In this document: positions 25,001-34,576 of the stretch, in pieces
Numbering within the stretch: the first letter of the stretch is position 1
Layout: each line of letters starts with the position of its first letter
DNA from: Stagonosporopsis chrysanthemi
Lineage: Eukaryota; Ascomycota; Dothideomycetes; Pleosporales; Didymellaceae
Length of the DNA: 64,000 bases
Reading direction: 5' to 3'
NCBI GenBank assembly: GCA_022560025.1
Contig: JAFISE010000092.1
Span: forward strand, 1 to 64,000
Translations under genes and position numbers: made by a program
The notes under the pieces: model-generated
Databases searched by the model: none
Told to the model about the DNA's origin: nothing
The model's input: only the letters and a program-made list of their open reading frames with translations

Positions 25001-25519
25001 GTGCAACAAGCCGCATACTGGATAGTATGCATGCTATGAATGTCATCATACTGAAAGATCTTAAGGCTTCTGAAGGAGAGAAAGAAGTGCTGAAGTATAC
25101 ACGAAAAGAGTGGACCGAACTCAGTTGGCGAATTAGTCATTTGTTCTCTGGTAAGCTCAACTCTGTCACGTGTACCAACCGGCTTAACTGATGTATACAG
25201 TCATGGCATCCTCGATGAAGTTGGCATATCCGTTGAACGACGTTTTGCCAAACGTAGAGCACACAAGGGATCGACTGCTTGCGAAAGTGTTCGAGTTTAG
25301 GCAAACAGGGCTCGGCAAGGTCATAGCCAAGGACGAGGATTATGAGCTGTTGTATGCTTACGGTGAGTCACTCCAGCCCGGTACCTGTAGATGAGGCTTT
25401 TACTGACGTACTGCGCAGCCTTGGTGACTGCACAGCTGGCGCATGATCTGGGTGTCATCGGGCAGGAGATTGAAAAGCTGTACGGTGTGTTGAGCGAAGA
25501 AGACCTCAAATTGCAGTAG
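22065..25519 (+). CDS. BRE4-like / ArAE-family integral membrane protein (FUSC-like)
   Basis: Six exons: 22065-22115, 22170-23564, 23609-24011, 24065-25150, 25201-25362 and 25419-25519, giving 1065 residues. The acceptor of intron 3 may instead be at 24073, which removes three residues. The architecture has two membrane blocks. The N-terminal block has about six hydrophobic helices starting near ILKCSLAYILGSLATFV. The C-terminal block starts near YAVKVGIGAVLYAMWAF and continues through WGLLSYMLVCSMTIGAS to VVAVMAGCIWGIIV. They are separated by a Ser/Pro-rich cytoplasmic loop (about 23240-23520). This matches fungal proteins annotated as brefeldin A sensitivity protein 4-like (ArAE_2_N plus DUF2421), thought to act in ER or Golgi membranes. 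Substrate unknown. Confidence 0.85.
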
Positions 25520-26265
25520 CTAGAAGCAGACCAAATGCACACCTACAAAGGACTGCAAGAGCGTTCTTGAACTTGCCTGCAGGACCCTGTATCGATGCGG
25601 ACACTGTTCTAGCTCGTGAGGTTGGAGGATCTTCCTCAAGCACGCCACTTTGCGACAGTCAATCAGTGCCAAAATCTCCCACATTCGCCATGTTCCATCG
25701 ACTTCTACTGTGCTGTTGTGAGATGCAACTGCTGGTCTGCATCTCCGCTACTACAGACAAGACAACTTCCACGGCACGCTACGAGCCTAGCTTGTGACGA
25801 TCGGGGATAATGAGTCACTGTGAGCACACCCGGGCTGACGTGTGTGAGCACGACCACGGTGTATTGACCATCAAGACGAGAGATACACTGCAGCAGCAAA
25901 TTATGGAGTGCATGCAAATCCGCTTGGTGCACGTCCCAGCGTTTATTGAGTTGAGGAGCAAATGCAGAAACTATGCGCGCAGGCAATGCAAAGCAATTGT
26001 ACAACACGAAAGTTTAATGGATGCCAACGAGCAACTACAAGCGACTCGCAGTAGACGATTAACAGTCGCAATGCACCGCGAAACAACTGTGTTTCGGCGC
26101 GTAATAGATGATGCACGTGAGAGGAGGTGGCGGTCTGTGCGCGGCTTGGCTCGCACCTGCCGGCTCGCTTATGGCACCTGCCCACAGGAATTCGTGACTT
26201 CCTTTCAGTCGTCTCTGTACTAACCCGCAGCTCACCCACGACCACCGTCGACAACATCATCGAAA
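25520..26265. promoter_or_regulatory. Intergenic region with the eL19 promoter
   Basis: 746 bp. The right part (about 26200-26265) is the promoter and 5' leader of the ribosomal protein gene, with pyrimidine-rich stretches (ttcctttcagtcgtctc) usual for such genes. An open frame at 25810-26223 lacks any recognised feature and is not called. Confidence 0.4.
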
Positions 26266-27199
26266 ATGTAAGGAATCCGGCCGCATACCATACACGCATC
26301 GATCGAGAAGCAATTGCGATTGTCCCACGCCCTGCCCGACTCGCGGTGCTGCTCCCAGAGCGCTTCGAGGAGTGGCGAACCCCTCTTTGCATAATCTTTC
26401 TCAACGCCGCCAACACCACACCACGCAAGCAGAGTGCTGACGGAAGTGTCTAACAGGGTCAACCTCCGCACGCAGAAGCGCCTTGCGGCCTCCGTTGTCG
26501 GCTGCGGCAAGCGCAAGATCTGGCTCGACCCCAACGAGACCAGCGAGATTGCCAACGCCAACTCTCGCCAGACCATCCGCAAGCTCGTCCAGGATGGCCT
26601 CATCATCCGCAAGCCCGTCACCATGCACTCGCGCACCCGTGCCCGTGAGCTGAACGCCGCCCGCCGCATCGGCCGTCACCGTGGTTTCGGTAAGAGGAAG
26701 GGTACCAAGGACGCCCGTATGCCCAGGTATGCACTACCGGCCCGGCCACCGCACGCGAAATGAAGTTCTCGACGTCGCAGAGTGCGGTGAGCAGACGCAC
26801 CTGGAACTGTTGCTGACACGGAACACAGCCAAGTCCTGTGGATGCGCCGTCTCCGTGTCCTCCGCCGTCTCTTGGTCAAGTACCGCGCCGCCGGAAAGAT
26901 CGACAAGCACCTCTACCACGAGCTGTACCTCCTCTCCAAGGGTAACACCTTCAAGCACAAGCGTGCCCTCGTTGAGCACGTACGTCCACCCTGACATGAC
27001 ATCATGACTTTGTCATCCCCGTCCAGCGTCCGGTTACTGACACGCAGCGTAGATCCACAAGGCCAAGGCCGAGAAGGCTCGCGACCGGGCTATCAAGGAG
27101 GAGATGGACGCCAAGCGCGCGAAGACCAAGGCCGCGAGGGAGAGGAGGCAGGAGCGCGTGCAGCAGAAGCGCACTGCTCAGCTGGGCGACGACGAGTAG
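26266..27199 (+). CDS. RPL19: Large-subunit ribosomal protein eL19 (RPL19)
   Basis: Exons 26266-26267, 26457-26726, 26829-26979 and 27053-27199 encode 189 residues, the same length as yeast Rpl19. The first exon contributes only the A and T of the start codon. A 189-bp intron (donor GTAAGG at 26268, acceptor AACAG at 26456) follows, and the G comes from exon 2, giving Met-Val-Asn-Leu-Arg. The Arg/Lys-rich body (RKIWLDPNE, MHSRTRARELN, RRLRVLRRLLVKYR) and the long basic C-terminal helix are diagnostic. It is a 60S component near the peptide exit tunnel and bridge eB12. All later introns (102 and 73 bp) keep frame. Confidence 0.97.
26268..26456 (+). other. Intron splitting the eL19 start codon (AT|G)
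   Basis: The only arrangement that gives the conserved Met-Val-Asn-Leu start is AT from 26266-26267 joined to G at 26457. A donor at 26268 and an acceptor at 26455-26456 provide it. The initiator codon therefore exists only in spliced mRNA. Confidence 0.88.
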
Positions 27200-27665
27200 A
27201 CGGACGACATGATAAACAACCGGCGTGGGTCTTTTCAGGGTTAAAGGAGGGCGTAAATCTCCTTTCTATCTCGGCATATGCGGTCATGTTTCATGTACGT
27301 CTGGGTTGCAAACGAGCACTTTTCTCCATGCTGCATACCCGACTGACAAGGCTGCCTCTTCTGAACTCCCGATGCTTATGAATGTCCATGAAAAAGGGAT
27401 AGGATGCATCGGCATAGTAGAAACGAGTGGTCAATCTTGGAGTTAATCTTCTTTCTTACTGTCCCAAGCCTTTGATGAATTGATGTGTTGTTTAACTTTA
27501 TTCGCCACTAGCTCGACCACGACCTGAGCCTTTATCGAAGCTTTACACCTAAGGAGACATCTAACACATAAGCATTGACTATACGCCAGACACCACGTCG
27601 CCAGATTATGGATATCGAAAGCTCCCAAACGCCTTCCTATAGCAATGACCAGTGAGGTTGGAGTT
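27200..27665. other. Convergent 3' region, eL19 and SPT3
   Basis: 466 bp between two converging stop codons. It presumably holds both 3' UTRs. No further gene is seen. Confidence 0.5.
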
Positions 27666-29049
27666 TCAAATCTGTTCAATGTCGGTAAACTGCTTTTTAA
27701 TCGGGGATCACCAACACTTACAAGCCTCAACGCCGCGCGATGCACATTCCTCGTGAAGTTCAGCATTGCCCTGCTCTTATTGTTCCCCCTCTGCAACCTC
27801 CTGTACCCCTCCTGCACATGACCGGGCTGAACAGGTTCTCTCGCCTCCTCGGGCGGATCGAACAGTCCCCTCTCCCTTTTCCGCTTCAACCGATTCTGCT
27901 CGCCGCCAGTGCTCTTCTTGTACGCATCCTCTGCGTCCTTGACCTTCAGCGCCTCCTCGGTTAGTGTCTGCACTATCTCAAACGTCAGGAACCCGAGAAT
28001 GTCAATGATGTCGTCGCTGGGCTTCGAGTCCGTAATCAGCCCGAAGCCCGCCCATTCCTTGAACCGCTTGCCCTTGCGGTACGTGAACGAAGCTTGGCGG
28101 CAGTCGGACCAGTGGACGTACTCCTCGCGAGTCATGTTTTTTGTGCGTTCGTCTGCATTCTTCAGGCGTTGGAGGGTGGCGAAATTCATTTCCTCTTCTT
28201 CTTCATCTTCCACGTCGTCCATCTGTGGTGGGAACTCGGTGAAGAAACTGTGGACGTCCCAGACTAGGTCGACTTTTGCGCGTTTTGCTTTCTTGCCTGC
28301 TTCGGGCCCGGGGCCACTTGGTCCTCCACCCATGACGCCCGCGGCCAGGTCGGCGTCGCCGGTGCCTACGTCTGCGCCTGCGTCACCGCCCTTGTCGTCG
28401 CTATCCTTAACGGAGCGGCGGACGTCTTTCCACTGCAGGAAGTGCCGGAGGCGGGAGATCTTGGCGCGATCGTGGCGGATTAGCATGAATAGATCGTCGG
28501 TAGAGATGGATTTGCTGCCTCGGCGGGTAGCTAGGGAGGTACATTCGCGTAGCATGTGTTGGACCTGGTCTTGCACGATGGATTCGATCAGTGTGGTAGT
28601 TTCAGGTGAAGGTTCGCCGGTTTCGCCAGAGACGAACATCATCTGAATAGATCAGTATGGAAAATCTAATATGGTGCTTTGAGAGCAGAGAGAACAGCGT
28701 ATAGAAGTTCATGGACTTGACTGTGTTCCCTGTTGTAGAAGACGCAAATGAGAGAAGCATGCATAGTGAACTTGAGACGCGATAAAACATTTGCCAATAA
28801 AATAGACAGGGTATCCAACCGCATGTAAGCACACAGCCATAGTTTCTTCGAGTCCACGGTAGGTGTTGGACGCCTTCTGACAAAGTGCTCCTTTAACGGA
28901 AAGACGAAGTAATGACGAGGGAAAACGAGAAATATGAACGACCGGACTGGAGAAAGCCACCAAGGGAACAGAGAGAAGAAACTGGACGTGAAAATACTGA
29001 CCTGCTGGATCTCCGTCCGGTACTTCGCCATCTTGTCCTTGTCCGCCAT
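27666..29049 (-). CDS. SPT3: SAGA complex histone-fold subunit Spt3
   Basis: Exons (minus) 29049-29002, 28642-27722 and 27671-27666 give 324 residues. The first exon encodes MADKDKMAKYRTEIQQ and joins after a 359-bp intron to MMFVSGETGEPSPET, the canonical Spt3 N-terminal histone fold. The second histone-fold region follows an acidic linker (about residues 100-180) and includes EEYVHWSDCRQASFTYRK and a helix ending the domain near VQTLTEEAL. The last exon is only six bases: isoleucine plus the stop, giving the C-terminus RLI. Spt3 binds TBP and delivers it to promoters within SAGA. The length is close to yeast Spt3 (337). Confidence 0.93.
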
Positions 29050-29379
29050 CCTGAACGCTCACGTGGAGGGAAATGCGAAGCCGCAGTCAAGAATCGTCAC
29101 TGCAGCGCGATCAAGCCGAGAAACGGCTTCTCTGCCTGAACCTAAACTGCGCCTACGTCCCTCAAGCAGCACCCTCGGAGAATGAGTCGATGCGCAAGCC
29201 CGGCGCAACTGATGGATTGTCGCACGCAGGCGCGCGGTGTGAGGGAGCTCTAGCGCGACACACCCCTGCCACTTCAGCCCTACGAGCGCAAGCCCGCTGC
29301 CCCGCAAACTTTTGAATTTCGTCAAAGTCCCCCACCAAAGCTCGCCCAACCTTTATAGATTGCACGACGATTCGCAAAT
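29050..29379. promoter_or_regulatory. Shared divergent promoter, SPT3 and DPH5
   Basis: 330 bp separating divergent start codons. A TATA-like ctttatagat lies at 29351-29360, about 20-30 bases upstream of the DPH5 ATG. Confidence 0.5.
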
Positions 29380-30377
29380 ATGCTGTACCTTGTAGGACTC
29401 GGTCTTGCTGATGAGAAGGACATCACTGTCCGCGGCCTTGAGATTGTTAAGAAGGCCGAGCGCGTGTATCTCGAGGCGTACACGGCTGTGTTGCTCGTGG
29501 ACAAGGAGGCGCTTGTGAGTGTGATGTGAGTTGAGTAGGGGCATTGCTGATCATGCTGCAGTAGGAATCGTTCTATGGCCGCTCTGTAATCATAGCCGAC
29601 CGTGAGATGGTCGAATCCTCCAGCGACGATATCCTCGCCGATGCGGACAAAGTCGATGTCGCATTCCTGGTTGTGGGCGATCCATTTGGGTAGGTTCTGC
29701 ATTTACCCTTCCACGCCATATATGCTGCTCTACACATGAATACGAGTATACTTTAGACCAGTCTGACACCATCCAGAGCAACAACACACACCGACCTCGT
29801 CCTGCGCGCCCGCGAACTCTCCATCCCCACACGCTCCGTCCCCAACGCCTCCATCTTGACCTCAATCGGCACAACGGGCCTGCAGCTCTACAACTTCGGA
29901 CAGACTGTATCCATGGTCTTCTTCCTGGATAACTGGAAGCCTGCCTCCTTCTACGACCGCATCGCCGAAAACGTGCAGATCGGGCTGCACACGTTGGTGC
30001 TGCTGGATATTAAGGTCAAGGAGCAGAGTCTGGAGAACATGGCGCGCGGGCGTAAGATCTATGAGCCGCCGCGCTACATGACGGTTGCGCAGTGCGCGCA
30101 GCAGATGCTGGAGATTGAGGAGGACGTCAAGCAGGAGGGTGTGTATGGCCGCGAGTCGCTGGCTGTGGGCGTTGCGCGAGTGGGCGCTGAGGATGAGAAG
30201 ATTGTTGCCGGTACCCTTGAGGAGCTGTGTGACGCCGATTTGGGCAAGCCGCTGCACAGCTTGGTTTTGCTTGGAAGGAGGACGCACGATTTGGAGAGGG
30301 ACTATCTGTTGGAGTTTGCTGTGGACAAGGAGAAGTTCAAGAGTGTGTGGGCTAGGGACTATGAGGGCAAGCAGTGA
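29380..30377 (+). CDS. DPH5: Diphthine methyl ester synthase Dph5
   Basis: Exons 29380-29514, 29565-29689 and 29777-30377 give 286 residues; introns of 50 and 87 bp keep frame. Dph5 is the SAM-dependent methyltransferase that trimethylates and esterifies the modified histidine of elongation factor 2 on the way to diphthamide. Family marks are the N-terminus MLYLVGLGL, VVGDPFGATTHTD, the GTTGLQLYNFG segment and LLDIKVKEQS. The length is typical (about 285). It sits close to a ribosomal protein gene, but no operon-like link is implied. Confidence 0.96.
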
Positions 30378-30649
30378 ACAGATCGCTGGATTGGTGTGGC
30401 GTCTGTGACGATGGCGTGCAGCCGACATCAAGTTTGGAAAAGTATGAATTGATGACATATGGCAACTGATGGACCTGACGTTTCGCCCCTATACTAAGAT
30501 GGACCCAAACGCCTTTTACCATGCGTGCGCTGCGCAGGTCGTACATTGTGCCTCTAGCAGCTTTTGTATCGCGCAGGCGCTGGTCTCCTCCCTGCCTCAC
30601 TGATTTACATTGGATCGACTACGTTCCTTCCTTGACTTCTCTTCATCGC

Positions 30650-31742
30650 CTAGAACGGAGGGAGCCAGAACTGGTAACCGCCGTTCTTCGTCCTGAAGAC
30701 ACTGAGTAGGAAGCTGTACATGCAGAGCAAGATGCCGCTCCACAGGAATACAGCAAACTGCTGGGCCCTCGAGTCCGCAATCCGGGGAACCTTGAGAGCA
30801 AGCGAGATTGTCGCGAACGCCAGCACACCGTAGATGGCGGCAACGATCTGCGACTCGAGACCAAATTGGTTGCTGAATCCACCGGCAAAGTAGTTGATAC
30901 CACCCTTGCCGTCACCTTGTACGTAGGGTGTCTTACGGATGTGGTTGAACATGTGGCCAGAGGTAAAGAGGAGGACAGCAATCAGGGAGAAGGCGGCCCA
31001 GAGGTTGCGGTTCTGGAGCAGAGGGAGGATATAGGGGGCGGCAACGGCGATGGCAGTGACACCTCCAAGTACGGCGGTGGTGACAGAGATGATCTTTACC
31101 CAGTTGATGGGACGCGAGATCTTAGGCTTGGGAACGTCGGCGGGGAGCTGGCGGGAGACCCAAGCGTGGATTTGCTCGGCAGCTTGAGGGCTGTGAGGTG
31201 TCAGTGTGAGAGCTTCGATGATTCCTGAGCAAGGCTTACCCAGATGTGAAGTCATAGCGGACCGGCTGCGCATCGAGCTTCGCGTTGGGGCCGATGGTGG
31301 GAGGGAAGAAGAGCAGGACCGGAGCGGTTTGAAGTTGAAGCTGCCTATCGTTAGCTATTGGGCGCCACTGTCATGATCTGAGAGGTGAGCGTACGGATTG
31401 GAAAGTGGCCTTTCCGTCTGCGAAGTCCAGAGTCCCAAAGAGTGTTTTTGTCTTGCCATCCTTGTCACCCTTCGTCCAGCTCTTGCCCAGCAGATCCCAC
31501 TCTGGCTGGAACTCTCTGCAGAGAACACATCCGAACCTTGCATCGAGTGCAGTAAGCAGAACGGCAACCGAAAAGTCTCTCTGACCCTTGGTCAATGAGT
31601 TGTAACCGCCATCGTCGAGCTTCAGCGGACGTCCGATGTCGAGGGTTTTGGCACGGGCATCGGTGAACTTGTCGCCAGTCTTCTTGGCAGCAAGAGCTGT
31701 GAGAGGCAGCAGCGAAGCTGTGAGAACCTGGAACCACCGCAT
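30650..31742 (-). CDS. OST3: Oligosaccharyltransferase subunit Ost3/Ost6
   Basis: Exons (minus) 31742-31395, 31340-31240 and 31190-30650 encode 329 residues; introns of 54 and 49 bp. The N-terminal signal peptide (MRWFQVLTASLLPLTALAA) is followed by a thioredoxin-like lumenal domain with a CVLC redox motif, and then four hydrophobic helices (starting near IISVTTAVLGGVTAIAVAA and ending near FLWSGILLCMYSFLL). Ost3/6 subunits of the ER oligosaccharyltransferase form transient disulfides with substrates to favour N-glycosylation of hindered sites. From sequence alone Ost3 and Ost6 types are not separated. Confidence 0.94.
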
Positions 31743-32136
31743 TGTGTCGGCAGAAAATGTGGTCGTGGCGGGGTGGAGCTTGGGGGAGCGCTGCTGTCAG
31801 TGAGGTCGACGATGCTTAACGTGGCCTCCGGCGCATGCGTAATTCGCCAAGACCTGCAGGGATCCAAGAGCACCTTCAAGATGCAGCGAGATGGCCAAAG
31901 GCATGTTAAGTTTGCGGGAACAAAATGTCGACTCAATGCGATCAAAAGGAATCTAAACTTCTAAACGCATCAGACTGTAGATAGTTTTAAATACTAAATT
32001 CGGGCGTTGATGTTCTGTCATCCTCCATGCTGCCGCGCATCAGGTGTTTTGTTTACCATCTCAAGTCGCGTCACCGCTCCGCTACAATTGCACTTGACCT
32101 ACAGCTTCCGCACATATTTCAAACAGTAATACCACC
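31743..32136. promoter_or_regulatory. Divergent promoter, OST3 and coiled-coil gene
   Basis: 394 bp between divergent start codons. The middle (about 31975-32000) is relatively AT-rich. No motif is confidently assigned. Confidence 0.4.
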
Positions 32137-34323
32137 ATGGCTGTCGCCGTGGACCCAGTCATAGACTACAGCTACGAGATCAAAGATGTGAGTGAGCGCA
32201 CGTCCGGTGGAGCCTAGCGGGACCCCGTTCGGGTTGTTGTTGCGCCTGTGTACGGACATAAACACTGACACCAACTCGCTCCAGCTCCAACACTCACTGC
32301 GTAGCGCGAGCCTGGAGATCGAACTTGCGCGCAGCAAACACTCTGTCGAAGTCGTTGCGAAGGACGAGCAGATCCGGAAGCTGCAGGTCAGCCAGTGCCT
32401 CCTGGAGGGCGACAAAAGCGATCTGTACGAGCAGCTGGACGAAGAACACGCCCGCTCAGACGAGCTTGAGAGCGCGCTAGACGAGGCCCTCCTGAATCTG
32501 GACGAACAGAAAGCCGAAAGTGAAGCGGCGCAAAACCAGATTCGCACACAGTTAAGGGAAATAGCGAATCTTAAGGCAAGCGCATGCATACCTGCGACAA
32601 CCCGATCGTGGCTAACAGTCTACAGGCCGAGCTCAGGGCTATGGAAAACGTCACATCCGATTCGAACAAGATCTTATCCGAAAAACTTGCGTTGTCCCGT
32701 GAGATCTCATCCCTTCGTCCCGAGGTTGAGCACCTGCGTGCGCAAGTCGAATCCAATCAAGGCCTTCTGTCGGAGAAATTGTCCCTGCAACGCCAACTCA
32801 GCACGCTGCAAGTCGAGCTTGAGAACGAGAAGCGAACATCCGCCCGAACCATTTCCAAGCAAGGAAGAAAGATGGAACAAGATGAGGGGCTACGCAATGA
32901 GCTGGAGGAAGTCCGCAAGGAGCTCGTCTCTGAGAAAAAGGATCGCATGCAGGCAGAAGCTGCCGTGACAAATGCCGAGAAGACCGTCGAGAAGATACAA
33001 AAGGACCTTGAATCCCAACAACGAGCGACTGAGAAGCTAGAGGCAAAGCTTGAGAAGCTTGCAAAGAAGGACACCAAAACAAGTAAGCGCGGTGAGGAGA
33101 ACGAGGCTGCGCTAGAGGAACTTCGCCGGGAGCTGGAGCAAGAAAAGGCTTTACGTGTGAAGGTAGAGGAGACGCTTAAGGAGGCTGGATCCGATACCAG
33201 AGAGGTCGAACAGCTCCGAGAGGAACTGGAACTGGAAAGGCAGGCACGCCAGAAAGCAGAGAAGGCTCTGAAGAAGACCTCTCAGCAGACAGATTTGGCT
33301 GGTGATGCACAAAAGGAGCTCGATGAAGAGAAGCGTGAGCGTAAGAAGCAAGAGAAAGAGTTCAACAAGACTCTTGCCGAGCTCCAAGGCCGTAACTCCG
33401 TTCTCGACGACAAGCTCAGCGCGTTCCGAGAGAAGCTACGAACAACCAAGGAGAAGCTGAAGGAGAAGGAAGCCCAGCTCGAGCGCGTCGAGCGCGCGCA
33501 GACAGCGCCACCTGCGAAGGCCGGCTCTGAAGTCACAAAGGGCATGAAGAACATTCGTAAGCGCACCGCTGCATCTGTCGAGCCAGACACCCAGCTTGGA
33601 ACCCCAGGAGACGGACCAGCAAAGCGGTTCAAGCGCGCCACCTCCGTAGCCGCAGCGGGCGACACATCAAACTTCTCCCTCACACCCTTCCTCAACCGCA
33701 CGACCGTCACAGCAGGCTCGCCTATCATCGAAGAAGACGAAGACGCCGAAGAGGAAATCGCACCCATCAAAGCCCCCAAGCTCAAAGCCAGCAAACCCCT
33801 TGCCCCAACCGCGTCCGTCAAAGCGAACCCTAAACCCCGCAAGAAGACAGCCCTCTCGTCGGTCCTCGCCGCCGTCGACGAAGATGCCTCCGAGCCCTCC
33901 CCCGACGCCGAAAACGCACCCACCAAAATCCCCCTCAAAGACGCAGACGACTCCACAGCCCCGACGCTCAAAGCGAAGAAAGACTCGTCCAAGTCCAAGC
34001 CCCGCAAGTCCCTCATGAGCTTCGCCAACTTCGCGGAGGAGCCGGCCGTCGAGAAGAAGAAGAAGCGCAAACTCGGTGCTATGGCGGCGAAGACGCTGTT
34101 CGACACCGAGGAGGATGGCGAGGACGCGTCGCAACCGCGAGCTGTGGGGCTCGGAGGTGCGACAGGAGGGAAGGGATTGTTTGCTGCGCGCGCGCTGGGG
34201 AAGAGCGTCCTCGGCAGGGGGAGTCGGCCGATCAGTGGCGGGTTTGGGATGTTGAGTGAGGAGGCGTTTACGTTTAGTCCTCTGAAGAAGGATCGGAGAA
34301 GGGGAGAGAGCATTCTCAAGTGA
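32137..34323 (+). CDS. Long coiled-coil protein with basic nuclear-type C-terminus, unknown function
   Basis: Exons 32137-32187, 32285-32575 and 32626-34323 give 679 residues. Intron 2 has a GC donor (AAG|GCAAGC) with branch gctaac and acceptor tacag; without it the frame is lost. Residues about 18-465 are an almost unbroken heptad-rich, highly charged coiled coil (for example EQLREELELERQARQKAEKA). The rest is disordered and Lys/Pro-rich with a KKKKRK patch (likely nuclear signal) and short motifs FSLTPFLNRT and FTFSPLKKDRR that look conserved. I cannot name the family. A role in chromosome or spindle structure would fit, but this is inference. Confidence 0.85.
32576..32625 (+). other. GC-AG intron
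   Basis: A 50-bp intron with donor GCAAGC after AAG, a gctaac branch site and a tacag acceptor. No GT donor nearby joins the two coiled-coil exons in frame. Confidence 0.85.
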
Positions 34324-34576
34324 GGGTATGCTGGTTGGATACGTTAGGTTGATGTTTCGTTAAGGCGCCACTCCTCTATTGATATGCGCAGGCGTTGGAT
34401 ATCGTTTACATTTTTGCACTGTTGAACGCAGTACGCATTTACGCTTGCTAGATGTACTACACTTCGAGGTATTGTGTCGCTATGTGACGGAAACAGACCC
34501 ATAATTCCGCAACCCCCAGAACGCCAATACCCTAGTGTGTGCGAGAGAAAGCATTAAAAGAGATATTGCCAAGCGC

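Noticed and set aside
33282..34319. Minus-strand 345-codon frame opposite the coiled-coil gene
   Set aside because: Ser/Phe-rich antisense reading of a Lys/Glu/Pro-rich coding strand, and the plus-strand gene is supported by splicing.
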